DNA of 39,478 nt from Opitutaceae bacterium (GCA_018667915.1 JABIRI010000245.1:1-39478); one strand, 5' to 3'; counted from the stretch's first letter, positions 26,933-36,116 are shown. Notes: a model not told the origin generated them from the sequence alone. Numbers and translations are program-made.

Positions 26933-26983
26933 CACCCAGTCAGCCCATCCCCCTCGCCTCGGGGCAAGGACAAACCACTGCAC

Positions 26984-28639
26984 TTAATTCGCCTGGGCAA
27001 ACGAAACCAGGAAAGTCGCGCCGCGGCCTAATTGGCTTTCGCACCAGACTTTGCCCTTCATCGAGGTCACCAGAGCTTTGACAATATACAGTCCCATTCC
27101 GTGCGAGCTTTCTCCATCCGTCGGCTTGGCACTGAGACGGGAGAATTTGGTGAAAAGTAGCGAAAATTCATCCTGGGCAATTCCCGGTCCATTATCGCGA
27201 ACCTCAAAGCGAATTTCATCAGCCTCATGAACCAAGTGCATCGACACCCGACCGCCGATCGGAGAGTATTTCACCGCGTTGCTAACCAGATTCTCCACGA
27301 CCTGACGAATCGCTACCACGTCCCCTTTGACCTTAAGGTCTCCCACCGGCGCCGACCACTCGAATTCAATGCCTTTGCTCTGCGCACGGGGTTGGAACCG
27401 CTCAATCACCACCTCAACACACGCTCGAAAATTCACTGGATTCCAACCGAGGCGACGGCTGCCATTTTCAATGGCCTCCACGTCCAGTAGTCCATCGATC
27501 AATCCCTGCATCGCTTCCGTTTGACGATCCATGCGGGACAGCACACCGGTCAGATCAGAATCAATCGAACCTTCCGACCGCTCCTGCACGAGACTAACTC
27601 CCGTTTGGAATGCCATGAGTGGTCCCCGTAAATCATGCGCCACCATGTGTAAGAGATCTGACTTTTCTTCACTCAAACGCGTGACGCGTTTATGTGCTTC
27701 CTCCATGGCAGCCTGATGTTCCTGGCGTTCCTCCAATTGTTGGCGCAAATCGCGGTTCCGCCACAGGACAAACCCAATTATCGCAACACCCACAAACGCC
27801 ATCCCGGATGCAACGCGTAACAAGGTTCCCCAATCAAATTGTTCCGGAACATCCAATCGCACCCATTTCTCGATCATCACGTTTCGTTCCACCTCCGAAA
27901 GCGATGCGAAGTATTTGTCGATTATTCCCGCGAGTATTGCCCAGTCTTTTCTCACGGCAAAACGAGATCGGGTAAACTCTGGCATGACTCCTGAAATCTT
28001 CAGATTCGTTATGCCCAGGCGAGGAATCAGGTAACTTGCGTTACCTAAATTAGCTACTGTCGCATAGCATCGCCCCGTCGCCACCGCCAGGTAGGCATCG
28101 GTGATGGTGGGCACAAACATGACCTCAACTTCCCATCCAATCCGGCGCATAACTTCATGAGTCACGAATCCCTCCGGAACCGCGATCACCTTACCCCGCA
28201 TGGCCGATGGGGTGGAGTAAAACTCGGCATCATTCGGCGTGATGATCGCAATTGGGAAGTCGTAGTAGACTTGGGTGAATGCCAAATAGTCCTCGCGCTC
28301 AGGCGTGCTGGTGAGGCAGGTGAGCAAATCCAATTCTTGGTTTTTAACCGCCTCGACCGTCGCACTCCAGGAGTCCATTCTGACAAATTCAAAGGCAACC
28401 CCCGTCAGCTCTGAAATCGCACTGAGAAAGTCTGCATCAATTCCTCTGACGCGGCCATTTTCGTCCCAAAAATTTGCTGGCGGATAACCCTTATCTACCC
28501 CCACTCGAATAACCGGATTTTGCAGCAGCCACGCACACTCCTCCTCTGTCAGATTAAGCCGATTATCCAACTCCGAAACAGCCCCGTTTGCGAGAACGAG
28601 GAAGAGCACAATGGAGAGGGTTTGAAACAAGCGGTGCAT
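26984..28639 (-). CDS. Sensor histidine kinase with periplasmic solute-binding (SBP_bac_3) sensor domain
   Basis: 551 residues from ATG 28639, chosen because a signal sequence follows directly (HRLFQTLSIVLFLVLANGAVS); ATG 28675 is possible. A complete SBP_bac_3 sensor occupies about residues 35-260 (VIRVGVDKGYPPANFWDENG, ELDLLTCLTSTPEREDYLAF), then a membrane segment near 270-290, a coiled linker, and a kinase: H-box LLHMVAHDLRGPL, N-box VVENLVSNAVKYSP, G1 DNGPGIAQDEF, G2 SHGMGLYIVKALV. It resembles EvgS/BvgS-type sensors but has no receiver or phosphotransfer domain, and no response regulator is encoded nearby, so it is an orphan kinase. The ligand is probably an amino acid or small organic molecule. 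Confidence 0.88.
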   Translation of the reverse strand: MHRLFQTLSIVLFLVLANGAVSELDNRLNLTEEECAWLLQNPVIRVGVDKGYPPANFWDENGRVRGIDADFLSAISELTGVAFEFVRMDSWSATVEAVKNQELDLLTCLTSTPEREDYLAFTQVYYDFPIAIITPNDAEFYSTPSAMRGKVIAVPEGFVTHEVMRRIGWEVEVMFVPTITDAYLAVATGRCYATVANLGNASYLIPRLGITNLKISGVMPEFTRSRFAVRKDWAILAGIIDKYFASLSEVERNVMIEKWVRLDVPEQFDWGTLLRVASGMAFVGVAIIGFVLWRNRDLRQQLEERQEHQAAMEEAHKRVTRLSEEKSDLLHMVAHDLRGPLMAFQTGVSLVQERSEGSIDSDLTGVLSRMDRQTEAMQGLIDGLLDVEAIENGSRRLGWNPVNFRACVEVVIERFQPRAQSKGIEFEWSAPVGDLKVKGDVVAIRQVVENLVSNAVKYSPIGGRVSMHLVHEADEIRFEVRDNGPGIAQDEFSLLFTKFSRLSAKPTDGESSHGMGLYIVKALVTSMKGKVWCESQLGRGATFLVSFAQAN

Positions 28640-28795
28640 CTGGTGATGGGACGTATCGGACAAATTGACGTGCATGCTTCAGCAAATCGACCGCAAAAAC
28701 CACAAATTCTAGGGGTTAATACTAGGTGCATTCGGGCCTATTCCAGGCCAATCGAACTTCGTAGCCGTATTCTCAATTCGATACGAGCGAACCGA

Positions 28796-29590
28796 TTATT
28801 CCCGCGGATATTGACGATTTCGCACCGCACTCTTATAGGACTCCAAACCCTCCCGGAAAACAGTGCCGGCATCGGCAAACTTCTCCACGAACCCGGGCAC
28901 GTATCCCGGTGTCAGGCCAAGCGCATCTGTAATCACTAGGATCTGACCATCGCAATTTCCTCCGGCCCCAATCCCCACCACGGGAACTTCCACCGCGGCA
29001 CTCACCTCCCGCGCCGCTGCGGGTTTCACCATCTCGAGCAAAAGGGCAAAACATCCCACCGATTCGAGTGCTTTGGCATCAGCCACCAACTGCGCGGTCT
29101 CTTTAGGCGTCAGCCCAAATTTTTTGTAACGACCGAGCTGCTTCACCTGTTGGGGCATCAAACCCGTGTGCCCCCAGACCGGCACACCCGCATCCACCAA
29201 TCGGGCGATCGTCGGCGCCAGGGTCTCTCCGCCTTCAATCTTCACAGCATCGGCTCCCGCCTCCTGCATCAACCGCTGACAGGTTCGCAGCACATCACCA
29301 AAATCAAAATGCGCTTCCGCGAAAGGCACATCCGCCACCACCAATGCCGACGGCGAAGTGCGCGCGACAGCGGCGGTGTGATGCACGATCATGTCGAGTG
29401 TTACCGGCACGGTGCTTTCCAAACCGAGCGCGGTGTTACCCACCGAATCACCCACGAGGATAATATCTACTCCGGCTTCATCAGCGTAATGCGCCATGAT
29501 CGCGTCGTAAGCCGTGATCGCGACAATGGGCTCACCGCCTTTGCGCTGACGCAACGTGTGCGGGGTAAGTTTGGGTCGATTCGTGGCCAT
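28796..29590 (-). CDS. panB: 3-methyl-2-oxobutanoate hydroxymethyltransferase
   Basis: 264 residues, the normal length. Blocks typical of PanB: AYDAIMAHYADEAGVDIILV with GDSVGNTALG (metal-binding Asp), ADVPFAEAHFDFGD, GADAVKIEGGE, and PVWGHTGLMPQQVKQLGRYK followed by GIGAGGNCDGQILVITDALG with YVPGFVEKFAD. It transfers a hydroxymethyl group from methylene-tetrahydrofolate to 2-oxoisovalerate, the first committed step of pantothenate synthesis. It lies 12 bases after lysA on the same strand, so the two are probably cotranscribed. Confidence 0.96.
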   Translation of the reverse strand: MATNRPKLTPHTLRQRKGGEPIVAITAYDAIMAHYADEAGVDIILVGDSVGNTALGLESTVPVTLDMIVHHTAAVARTSPSALVVADVPFAEAHFDFGDVLRTCQRLMQEAGADAVKIEGGETLAPTIARLVDAGVPVWGHTGLMPQQVKQLGRYKKFGLTPKETAQLVADAKALESVGCFALLLEMVKPAAAREVSAAVEVPVVGIGAGGNCDGQILVITDALGLTPGYVPGFVEKFADAGTVFREGLESYKSAVRNRQYPRE

Positions 29591-29602
29591 CGCAGAATGA
29601 AA

Positions 29603-30907
29603 CTAGGTTAAAAATGCCGGGATCTGTTCTCCCGCGATTTGATCTTCGAAGGTCTCCCGGCGATTGATGAGCTCAAACGTGCTGCCGCGCACGAGGACTT
29701 CAGCCGGTCGACCGCGGGTATTGTAGCGGCTGGCCATGGCGAAGGCATAGGCCCCCGCGGACATGAACGCCACCAGCTCTCTCTCGCCCACCGTTTGAAT
29801 TTCACGATCTTTCGCAAAACAGTCTCCAGTCTCGCAGATGGGACCCACCACATCGGCCGTCATCGCCGGACGTGACGTATCGCGCTCCAAAGGCACGATT
29901 TCGTGATAACCTCCATACATGGCCGGGCGCACAAGATCGTTCATGGCAGAATCGATGACCAAAAAGTTTTTATTCGCTCCCCGCTTCAAATATTCGACCC
30001 GCGAAAGCAGCACGCCCGCGTTGCCCACGAGGAATCGCCCCGGCTCCAATAGAATCTTTAATCCGAGAGGCTGGAGTAGCGGCGTTAGGACAGCACCGTA
30101 GGACTCCGGGGTCAGCGGCCGCTCATCCTCCGGAAACGCATCCCACCAATCCTTCGAGCCACTGGCCAAGGCGTCCTCGTATATAATGCCGATGCCTCCT
30201 CCGATGGAAAAATACTCCAACGCATGATTCTCCTGCAGCTTGGCCACGAAAGGCACCACTTTCTCCACGGCTTCTCGAAACGGCCCCACGGATGTCAGTT
30301 GTGATCCGATGTGCATCTGCACTCCGGCAACCTTGATATGTGGTAATTTCGCAGCGGCTTCATAAGCGGCGGCGGCCACCCTCATGGGGATCCCAAATTT
30401 GTTGTCACTCTTGCCCGTGGTGATCTTGGCGTGAGTCTGCGCGTCGACGTCGGGATTGATGCGAATCGCGATGGAAGCCTTCACGCCCAGACGACCCGCC
30501 ACATGATTGATTCGTGCGAGCTCCGGTTCACTTTCAACGTGGAACGCAAATACCTCGTTTTTAAGCGCAAATTCGATTTCCGCCTCAGTCTTACCCACTC
30601 CGGCAAACACACTGGATTTCACATCTGCGCCCGCGGCCAAAACACGCCGAATCTCACCACCGCTCACGAGATCGTAACCCGACCCCAGATTCGCCACCAA
30701 GCGCAATAAAGCCAACGAACTGTTGGCCTTCATCGCGTAACAGATCTTCAGATCCAATCCCGCCAGACTTTTCTGTAAACGGGTTACATTCTCGGTGATC
30801 GTGGTCGCGCTATAAACGTAGGTGGGAGTGCCATATAGCGCCGCCACCGCCGCAAGGTCGACGTCTTCACAATGAAGGGCAGATCCATGATGAGAGAAAT
30901 GATGCAC
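29603..30907 (-). CDS. lysA: Diaminopimelate decarboxylase
   Basis: 434 residues. The PLP lysine is K60 in CYAMKANSSLALLRL. SGYDLVSGGEIRRVLAAG, MHIGSQLTSVGPF, SIGGGIGIIYED (PLP-phosphate glycine loop), LEPGRFLVGNAGVLLSRV and GPICETGDCFAKDR (active-site Cys near residue 357) are the expected group IV decarboxylase motifs. It removes CO2 from meso-diaminopimelate to give lysine. It is head-to-head with a small membrane protein gene (31008) across about 100 AT-rich bases and upstream of panB in an apparent operon. Confidence 0.96.
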   Translation of the reverse strand: MHHFSHHGSALHCEDVDLAAVAALYGTPTYVYSATTITENVTRLQKSLAGLDLKICYAMKANSSLALLRLVANLGSGYDLVSGGEIRRVLAAGADVKSSVFAGVGKTEAEIEFALKNEVFAFHVESEPELARINHVAGRLGVKASIAIRINPDVDAQTHAKITTGKSDNKFGIPMRVAAAAYEAAAKLPHIKVAGVQMHIGSQLTSVGPFREAVEKVVPFVAKLQENHALEYFSIGGGIGIIYEDALASGSKDWWDAFPEDERPLTPESYGAVLTPLLQPLGLKILLEPGRFLVGNAGVLLSRVEYLKRGANKNFLVIDSAMNDLVRPAMYGGYHEIVPLERDTSRPAMTADVVGPICETGDCFAKDREIQTVGERELVAFMSAGAYAFAMASRYNTRGRPAEVLVRGSTFELINRRETFEDQIAGEQIPAFLT

Positions 30908-31007
30908 GAGGAGAAAAATGGATTCGCTAAAAACGCGTCAAACCCGCTCAAGCTGCGAGTTTCATCTTGAGATAACGACTCAAAAAAACTCTAATGAAAG
31001 TGTTGTC

Positions 31008-31271
31008 ATGAATTTCCTCCGCCGCATCTTTCGCCGACCCAGAATACGGATGGGATTCATCGAGGATTCGGCTTCGCGGCCCTCTCCCATTCGCAACGCC
31101 CAGTTCGTGAGCTTTTTCAGCGAATCAGACTGTGGCGCCCGCCGCAGCGCGGATCATTTCGACAACCGGTTGCGTCGACAGAAGTGGTTCAAGCTGGCGA
31201 CGATCGTAACGATTACGGTCCTCTGCACGTGGTTCGTGATCGAGAGTGCTCAAGCACTCTCGACTTTCTGA
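31008..31271 (+). CDS. Small membrane protein, unknown
   Basis: 87 residues from ATG 31008; the frame opens at 30918 but the region before 31008 is AT-rich leader. The N-terminus is very basic (MNFLRRIFRRPRIR). A polar middle is followed by a basic stop-transfer-like segment (RLRRQKWFK) and one C-terminal membrane helix (LATIVTITVLCTWFVIESA). Topology is probably N-in. I do not recognise it. Its coding quality is moderate; a strong open frame on the opposite strand (31125-31511) is a shadow. It precedes the AbgT transporter by about 50 bases. Confidence 0.5.
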   Translation: MNFLRRIFRRPRIRMGFIEDSASRPSPIRNAQFVSFFSESDCGARRSADHFDNRLRRQKWFKLATIVTITVLCTWFVIESAQALSTF

Positions 31272-31323
31272 TTCGGCGATCGGATTCGCTCGCTCCCGAG
31301 CGCATTTCGCGTTCATTCGAGCC

Positions 31324-32865
31324 ATGTCTGAATCCGCCCCTACCCCTCCGCGGCTGCTTTCGCGCGTGCTCGGCACGGTCGAACGTGTTGGCAACTCGCT
31401 TCCCGAGCCCGCAACTTTATTCGCCCTGCTGGCGCTTGGGACTCTCCTGATTTCCGGAATCGCTGAAGCCGTCGGGATGGCGGTGGAGCATCCCGCGACT
31501 GGAGAAATCATCCCCGCGGTAAGCCTGCTTAATCTGGCGGGATTCCAAAAAATCGTGAGCGAGATGGTTCACGTTTTCGTGAATTTTCACCCTCTGGGGG
31601 TCGTTATCGTTTGTCTGCTGGGCATCGCCGTAGCGGAACGAACCGGATTGATCGGCGCGGCCGTTCGAGCCCTCGTGCTCTCCACGCCCCGGACTTGGGT
31701 AACGCCCATCGTAGTCTTGGCCGGCGTGCTTTCCAATATCGGCGCGGATGTAGGCTACGTGCTCCTAATTCCGCTGGCGGCGACCATCTTCCATGCGGTG
31801 GGACGACACCCCTTGGCCGGTTTGGCGGCTGGATTCGCCGGTGTTTCAGGCGGATTCAGCGCAAATCTGCTGATCAGCGCGATTGATGTCATTCTAGCCG
31901 GGCTGTCCCAAGAGGCGGCCAACCTGATCGACCCGAGCTACGAGGTCACCGGGCTGGCAAACTACTACTTCATTTTCGTTTCCACGTTTGTGGTGGTCAT
32001 CATCGGCACTTGGGTGACCCACCGAATCGTCGAGCCCCGGCTGGGCACCTACAATGGCTCGGTGGAACCAGAGCCCTTAAAACCTCTGGAAGCATCCGAG
32101 AAACGCGGGCTTTGGTTCGCCGCCATCTTCGCGGTGATCAGCGCACTCGTTTTGGTCGCTGGGGTCGTTCCGGCCAACGGGTTTTTGCGCAATCCCGCCT
32201 ACCCCGATCTGATGATGCGAGCCCTTCCCTTTAGCTATCTGGTGCCGTTCCTTTTCGCGTTGGGATTTGGCAGTGGATTCGCCTACGGCATCGGCGCACG
32301 CACGATCAAATCCGATCGCGACATCGTCGGGGCAATGAACGACGCCATGGGCACGCTCGGCGCATATCTGGTGCTCGCGTTCTTCGCGGCTCAATTCATC
32401 GCCTTTTTCAACTGGACCAACCTCGGCCTCATTTTCGCCGTCAATGGTGCCGGCGCGCTGCAGGCACTGGGATTGGACGATTGGCCGATTCCGATGATGA
32501 TCGGGTTAGTTATTCTCGCCGCGATTATCAATCTGCTCGTCGGCAGCGCCTCCGCCAAATGGGCGCTGATTGCGCCGATCTTCGTGCCCATGTTCATGTT
32601 GCTCGGATTCTCGCCGGAACTGGTTCAGGCCGCCTACCGGGTCGGAGATAGCGTGACGAACATCGTGACGCCTCTGATGGCCTATTTCCCGCTCATCATC
32701 ACCTTTGCTCGTAAATACGATAAGGATACCGGAATGGGCACGATCATTGCGACGATGCTGCCGTATTCCTTCGCCCTGTTGATCGCTTGGACGGTGATGT
32801 TGGCGATTTGGATCATGACGGGGTTACCTCTGGGCCCCAACGCTCCCCTCTATCTCAACAGCTAG
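31324..32865 (+). CDS. AbgT-family transporter
   Basis: 513 residues from ATG 31324 (MSESAPTPPRLLSRVLGTVE); the frame extends further upstream, but the family start aligns here. Family blocks: NSLPEPATLFALLALGT, LLNLAGFQKIVSEMVHVFVN, NIGADVGYVLLIPLAATIFH, AGVSGGFSANLLISAIDVIL and INLLVGSASAKWALIAPIFV; two re-entrant hairpins are expected from MtrF/YdaH structures. Family members carry p-aminobenzoyl-glutamate or export sulfonamide drugs using the proton gradient. It is the middle gene of a plus-strand run and may act alone. The conserved core makes the family call firm; the substrate is inference. Confidence 0.92.
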   Translation: MSESAPTPPRLLSRVLGTVERVGNSLPEPATLFALLALGTLLISGIAEAVGMAVEHPATGEIIPAVSLLNLAGFQKIVSEMVHVFVNFHPLGVVIVCLLGIAVAERTGLIGAAVRALVLSTPRTWVTPIVVLAGVLSNIGADVGYVLLIPLAATIFHAVGRHPLAGLAAGFAGVSGGFSANLLISAIDVILAGLSQEAANLIDPSYEVTGLANYYFIFVSTFVVVIIGTWVTHRIVEPRLGTYNGSVEPEPLKPLEASEKRGLWFAAIFAVISALVLVAGVVPANGFLRNPAYPDLMMRALPFSYLVPFLFALGFGSGFAYGIGARTIKSDRDIVGAMNDAMGTLGAYLVLAFFAAQFIAFFNWTNLGLIFAVNGAGALQALGLDDWPIPMMIGLVILAAIINLLVGSASAKWALIAPIFVPMFMLLGFSPELVQAAYRVGDSVTNIVTPLMAYFPLIITFARKYDKDTGMGTIIATMLPYSFALLIAWTVMLAIWIMTGLPLGPNAPLYLNS

Positions 32866-32932
32866 ATCGTATCCCAGCTCTGCCTTGCTCCCCACCCCAA
32901 TGGTGGTTCACTAACTCCACACCAAAGCAATC

Positions 32933-33412
32933 ATGACCCGACTCCTTCACCGCTCCCTTCTCGCATCCCTTCTATTGATTCTGCCCTTTTTTATGGGCTG
33001 CGAAAACATTCCCAAAGACCTCGCCGGCCTCGAGGTCGATATCGTGGACGTGCGCTCTTTCGCCGAGACCAGCGATGGCGGTGAACTGGTGGTAACCGTG
33101 CGTTGCCGCAACGAAACGGTGCGCCCTATCGGTATTCGTGAAGTCCGACTTCATCTCACGATCGACGGAATCAACGTCGGTCGGGGTGTTTCCAGTAAAC
33201 CGATTGCGACACAAGCGCTGAGCACCAACACGTCGGCGGTCACCTTTACCCTGAAGGATGCCTCCATCGCCCAACGCTTGGCCGCCAGCTTTGACCGAGG
33301 ATCGGTGAACTACGATATTAAGACCCAGCTCATGATCATGTCTGGCGGGCAGCTCCTGCACAGCAAGTCGAGCTCCAGCGGCAATATCAGCGTAAGCAAC
33401 CTGCGCCGATAA
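32933..33412 (+). CDS. LEA14-like (LEA type 2/WHy) lipoprotein
   Basis: 159 residues. The signal peptide ends in FMGC (Cys22), a lipobox, so it is a lipoprotein. The mature part is a single beta-sandwich-like domain: GLEVDIVDVRSFAETSDG, GELVVTVRCRNETVRPIGIR, VRLHLTIDGINVGRGVSSKP, then strand-rich repeats. That layout is typical of LEA14/WHy domains, found in stress-tolerance proteins and many bacterial lipoproteins. Function is not known. The gene stands alone between AbgT and the amtB promoter region. Confidence 0.7.
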   Translation: MTRLLHRSLLASLLLILPFFMGCENIPKDLAGLEVDIVDVRSFAETSDGGELVVTVRCRNETVRPIGIREVRLHLTIDGINVGRGVSSKPIATQALSTNTSAVTFTLKDASIAQRLAASFDRGSVNYDIKTQLMIMSGGQLLHSKSSSSGNISVSNLRR

Positions 33413-33496
33413 TCGGACAAGACAGTCGCAAGCCACCACTTGCCAACGTTATAACGCGTATCGCTCAGGCGTAGTCATTTCTGACGCGTCGGCCCA

Positions 33497-33516
33497 GGAG
33501 GGTATTTTTGCTCTCC
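33497..33516. promoter_or_regulatory. Dyad upstream of amtB, candidate activator site
   Basis: GGAGGGTATTTTTGCTCTCC is an imperfect palindrome with two G-T pairs in its 8-bp arms. Its centre is about 108 bases upstream of the transcription start expected from the sigma-54 promoter, a normal distance for an enhancer-binding protein such as NtrC. The bases do not match the enterobacterial NtrC consensus, so the binder is unknown. Confidence 0.28.
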
Positions 33517-33587
33517 TTACCCAGGGAAGACTGAGTGGAAGCCATGGGATCTGGCCATTTTCGTCCAATATGGGGGCTGGGCGGGGC

Positions 33588-33604
33588 TTGGTATGAATTT
33601 TGCT
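33588..33604 (+). promoter_or_regulatory. Sigma-54 (RpoN) promoter of amtB-glnB
   Basis: TTGGTATGAATTTTGCT carries GG and GC separated by ten bases, the essential -24/-12 spacing, and matches YTGGCACGrNNNTTGCW at all fixed positions but two. Transcription would begin near 33615, about 30 bases before the amtB ATG at 33645. A nitrogen-controlled ammonium-transporter operon is a textbook target for this sigma factor. Confidence 0.7.
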
Positions 33605-33644
33605 CATGATTAATGAGATTCATCCCAGTCCCTCTATAAATCCC

Positions 33645-34940
33645 ATGCGCAATCTCCTGCTTCGTCCTCTGGCCTTCCTTGCCCTATTGTTGGGTAGCCC
33701 GGCTCTCCTTTCCGCTCAAGACGCGGGTTCCACTCTCGATTCCGGCGACACGGCCTGGATGCTCACCGCCACCGTGCTCGTGCTCTTCATGACGTTGCCC
33801 GGTTTGGCTCTGTTCTACGGCGGACTCGTGCGGGTGAAGAATTATCTCTCCGTGCTCATGCACTGTTTCACCATCGCTTGTTTGGCGTCGGTGCTCTGGG
33901 TCGCAGGCCTCTACAGTCTGGCGTTTTCTGAAGGCAACGCGTGGATCGGCGATCTCCAACATCTATTCCTCAAGGGAATCAGCATCGATGAACTCAACGG
34001 CGGGACCTTCCCCGAAACGGTTTTCATCATGTTTCAAATGACGTTCGCGATCATCACACCCGGGTTGATCGTCGGCGCGTTTGTTGAGCGCCTGAAATTC
34101 AGCGCGATGATGCTCTTCTCCGCGTTGTGGCTCGTAATCGTTTACACGCCTGTCGCCCACTGGGTTTGGGGCGGTGGCTGGATGATGCAGGCCGGCACAC
34201 TCGATTTGGCCGGAGGTATCGTAGTTCACGCGACCGCAGGTATTTCGGCGCTTATTCTCGCCAAGGCCGTCGGTCCTCGACCCAACTTTCCGAAACGAGT
34301 CAGTCCTCCCCACAATCCCGCTATCGTGATGATCGGCGCTTCCATGCTGTGGGTGGGTTGGTTCGGCTTCAATGCCGGCAGTCAAGTTGCTGCCAATGGT
34401 GCGGCGGGCATGACCATGCTCGTCACCCACATCTCCGCCGCCGTCGCTTCGCTTACGTGGATGTTCATCGAGTGGAAACAAGCCGGAAAACCGGGATTGG
34501 TCGGTATCGTAACCGGCATGGTCGCGGGACTCGCCACCATTACCCCAGCCTCCGGAAACGTGGGACCCATGGGAGCGATTCTTATCGGTCTACTTGCCGG
34601 ATCAGTCTGCTACTTCTGCTGCAGTATTGTTAAAAACAAATGGGGTATCGACGACGCCCTCGATGTCTTCGCCGTTCACGGGGTCGGCGGCATCATGGGT
34701 TCGCTCCTAGTTGCCGTATTTGGCACCGCCGCATTCGGCGGCACCGGAGTGGACGATATGGCGGCGCAGCTCTTAATCCAAATCAAGAGTATTGGATTCA
34801 CCCTGATCTGGTCCGCGTTCGGCACCCTTATCATCATTGCGATCGTCAAAGCAACCACCGGACTGCGCGTCGACCAAGAGACTGAGCAATCCGGGCTCGA
34901 CCAAGCTGAGCATGGCGAAAAGGCCTATCATCTGGATTGA
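33645..34940 (+). CDS. amtB: Ammonium transporter (AmtB family)
   Basis: 431 residues from ATG 33645. An upstream in-frame TTG at 33600 is excluded because it overlaps the sigma-54 promoter. A cleavable signal peptide precedes the first helix (LRPLAFLALLLGSPALLSA). Eleven membrane helices are expected. The pore twin histidines are H195 (IVVHATAGISAL) and H345 (FAVHGVGGIMGS), 150 residues apart as in E. coli AmtB. TPVAHWVWGGGWM and GWFGFNAGS are further family blocks. It conducts ammonium at the inner membrane. It is followed 30 bases downstream by the PII gene that gates it, forming a nitrogen-regulated operon. Confidence 0.95.
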   Translation: MRNLLLRPLAFLALLLGSPALLSAQDAGSTLDSGDTAWMLTATVLVLFMTLPGLALFYGGLVRVKNYLSVLMHCFTIACLASVLWVAGLYSLAFSEGNAWIGDLQHLFLKGISIDELNGGTFPETVFIMFQMTFAIITPGLIVGAFVERLKFSAMMLFSALWLVIVYTPVAHWVWGGGWMMQAGTLDLAGGIVVHATAGISALILAKAVGPRPNFPKRVSPPHNPAIVMIGASMLWVGWFGFNAGSQVAANGAAGMTMLVTHISAAVASLTWMFIEWKQAGKPGLVGIVTGMVAGLATITPASGNVGPMGAILIGLLAGSVCYFCCSIVKNKWGIDDALDVFAVHGVGGIMGSLLVAVFGTAAFGGTGVDDMAAQLLIQIKSIGFTLIWSAFGTLIIIAIVKATTGLRVDQETEQSGLDQAEHGEKAYHLD

Positions 34941-34958
34941 TCCCCTGCGTTGATCTAA

Positions 34959-35309
<351 letters not shown>

Positions 35310-35317
35310 CCCTTTCG

Positions 35318-35364
35318 TATTCAGACTACGGCTGGTCGTTCAGCGACCAGTCGTAGTGCGAATA
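35318..35364. terminator. Strong bidirectional hairpin between glnB and the DUF547 gene
   Basis: ACTACGGCTGGTCG (35325-35338) pairs with CGACCAGTCGTAGT (35344-35357) across a TTCAG loop: 14 pairs with one G-T. Two unpaired bases on each side separate it from a further 5-bp stem (TATTC/GAATA, 35318-35322 with 35360-35364). It sits between convergent stop codons, 9 bases after glnB, and its right arm codes for the last residues of DUF547, so it likely ends transcription from both sides. No long T-run is present. Confidence 0.6.
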
Positions 35365-36114
35365 ACCCAACGACCAATCTCGTGGGTTCTCCAAAATAGA
35401 TTTTGAAACTTCAGCTGGTGCGAGCTTGGCGATGTAGTCCAAAATCTCCGCATCATTTTCGCCGAAATCTTCGTCAAACCAGGAGAATATCGGCGACACT
35501 TCAGCTCTCTGAGAATTGAGATCAAATCGATTGCTGCGAACGTCCGCGATAAACTGCCGAGCTTGTTCCTCGAGTTGCTCGTCCAACCGATCCGGGAAAT
35601 ACGCTTCGGCGCGTAGGGGCGGACAAGAGACTGCCGCGCAAACGATGGCGAAGTGGATTCGAGGTTCATCGAACCTCACCCGCAGGATCTCATGTTCGAT
35701 TTCGTTGAGCGTATACGCTTCCCCTCCTACCTTCGCGAAACGGATATCCCAAGGCGATCGGTTCAGCAGCCACCCAATGATCCGTCCACCCGTGCCCAGG
35801 TCGTGAATGCTTTTTATCGGATAATCGTCGGCGACCAGCTTCAGGGTGTAGGCGTTGTAGGCATTTATCCACAGCGCGAGGCGCTCGGCTTCCGTGGCGT
35901 ATTGGGCAGGATACGTCCGATCGAGCTGATCAAGGTATTGATCGAGCCGTTTTTCGTTACGCAAGGCAGCGTAATTCACCAATCCGTCTTTAACGAATTC
36001 CTGCAGCACGGAGGAAAAGATTTGGTGGTCCGCACCATCGCTCTTCGCGACCTGCCCCGCCCCCAAGAGCAGCAACACAACGCCAAAGCTTCGAATCAAT
36101 TTTGCCGGATTCAT
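35326..36114 (-). CDS. DUF547 protein, secreted
   Basis: 262 residues with a signal peptide (FGVVLLLLGAGQVAKSDG). It carries the DUF547 core: LVNYAALRNEKRLDQYLDQL, LALWINAYNAYTLKLVADDY, then HFAIVCAAVSCPPLRAEAYF (invariant Cys and His) and FSWFDEDFG, with SHYDWSLND at the C-terminus. DUF547 proteins resemble cysteine-dependent transglutaminase-like folds, but no activity is established. It is the last gene of a three-gene operon, two bases after the glycosyltransferase. The strong terminator hairpin is built into its 3' end. Confidence 0.87.
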   Translation of the reverse strand: MNPAKLIRSFGVVLLLLGAGQVAKSDGADHQIFSSVLQEFVKDGLVNYAALRNEKRLDQYLDQLDRTYPAQYATEAERLALWINAYNAYTLKLVADDYPIKSIHDLGTGGRIIGWLLNRSPWDIRFAKVGGEAYTLNEIEHEILRVRFDEPRIHFAIVCAAVSCPPLRAEAYFPDRLDEQLEEQARQFIADVRSNRFDLNSQRAEVSPIFSWFDEDFGENDAEILDYIAKLAPAEVSKSILENPRDWSLGYSHYDWSLNDQP

Positions 36115-36116
36115 AA

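Noticed and set aside
26933-26983. A 17-residue N-terminal extension of GpsA
   Set aside because: The G-x-G-x-W-G nucleotide-binding motif starts at the Met encoded at 26932, as in all GpsA proteins.
30918-31007. A 30-residue N-terminal extension of the small membrane protein
   Set aside because: This part reads through AT-rich leader between divergent genes and has no coding-like composition.
33600-33644. An earlier TTG start for amtB
   Set aside because: It lies within the -12 element of the sigma-54 promoter, upstream of the expected transcript start, and adds residues ahead of the signal peptide.
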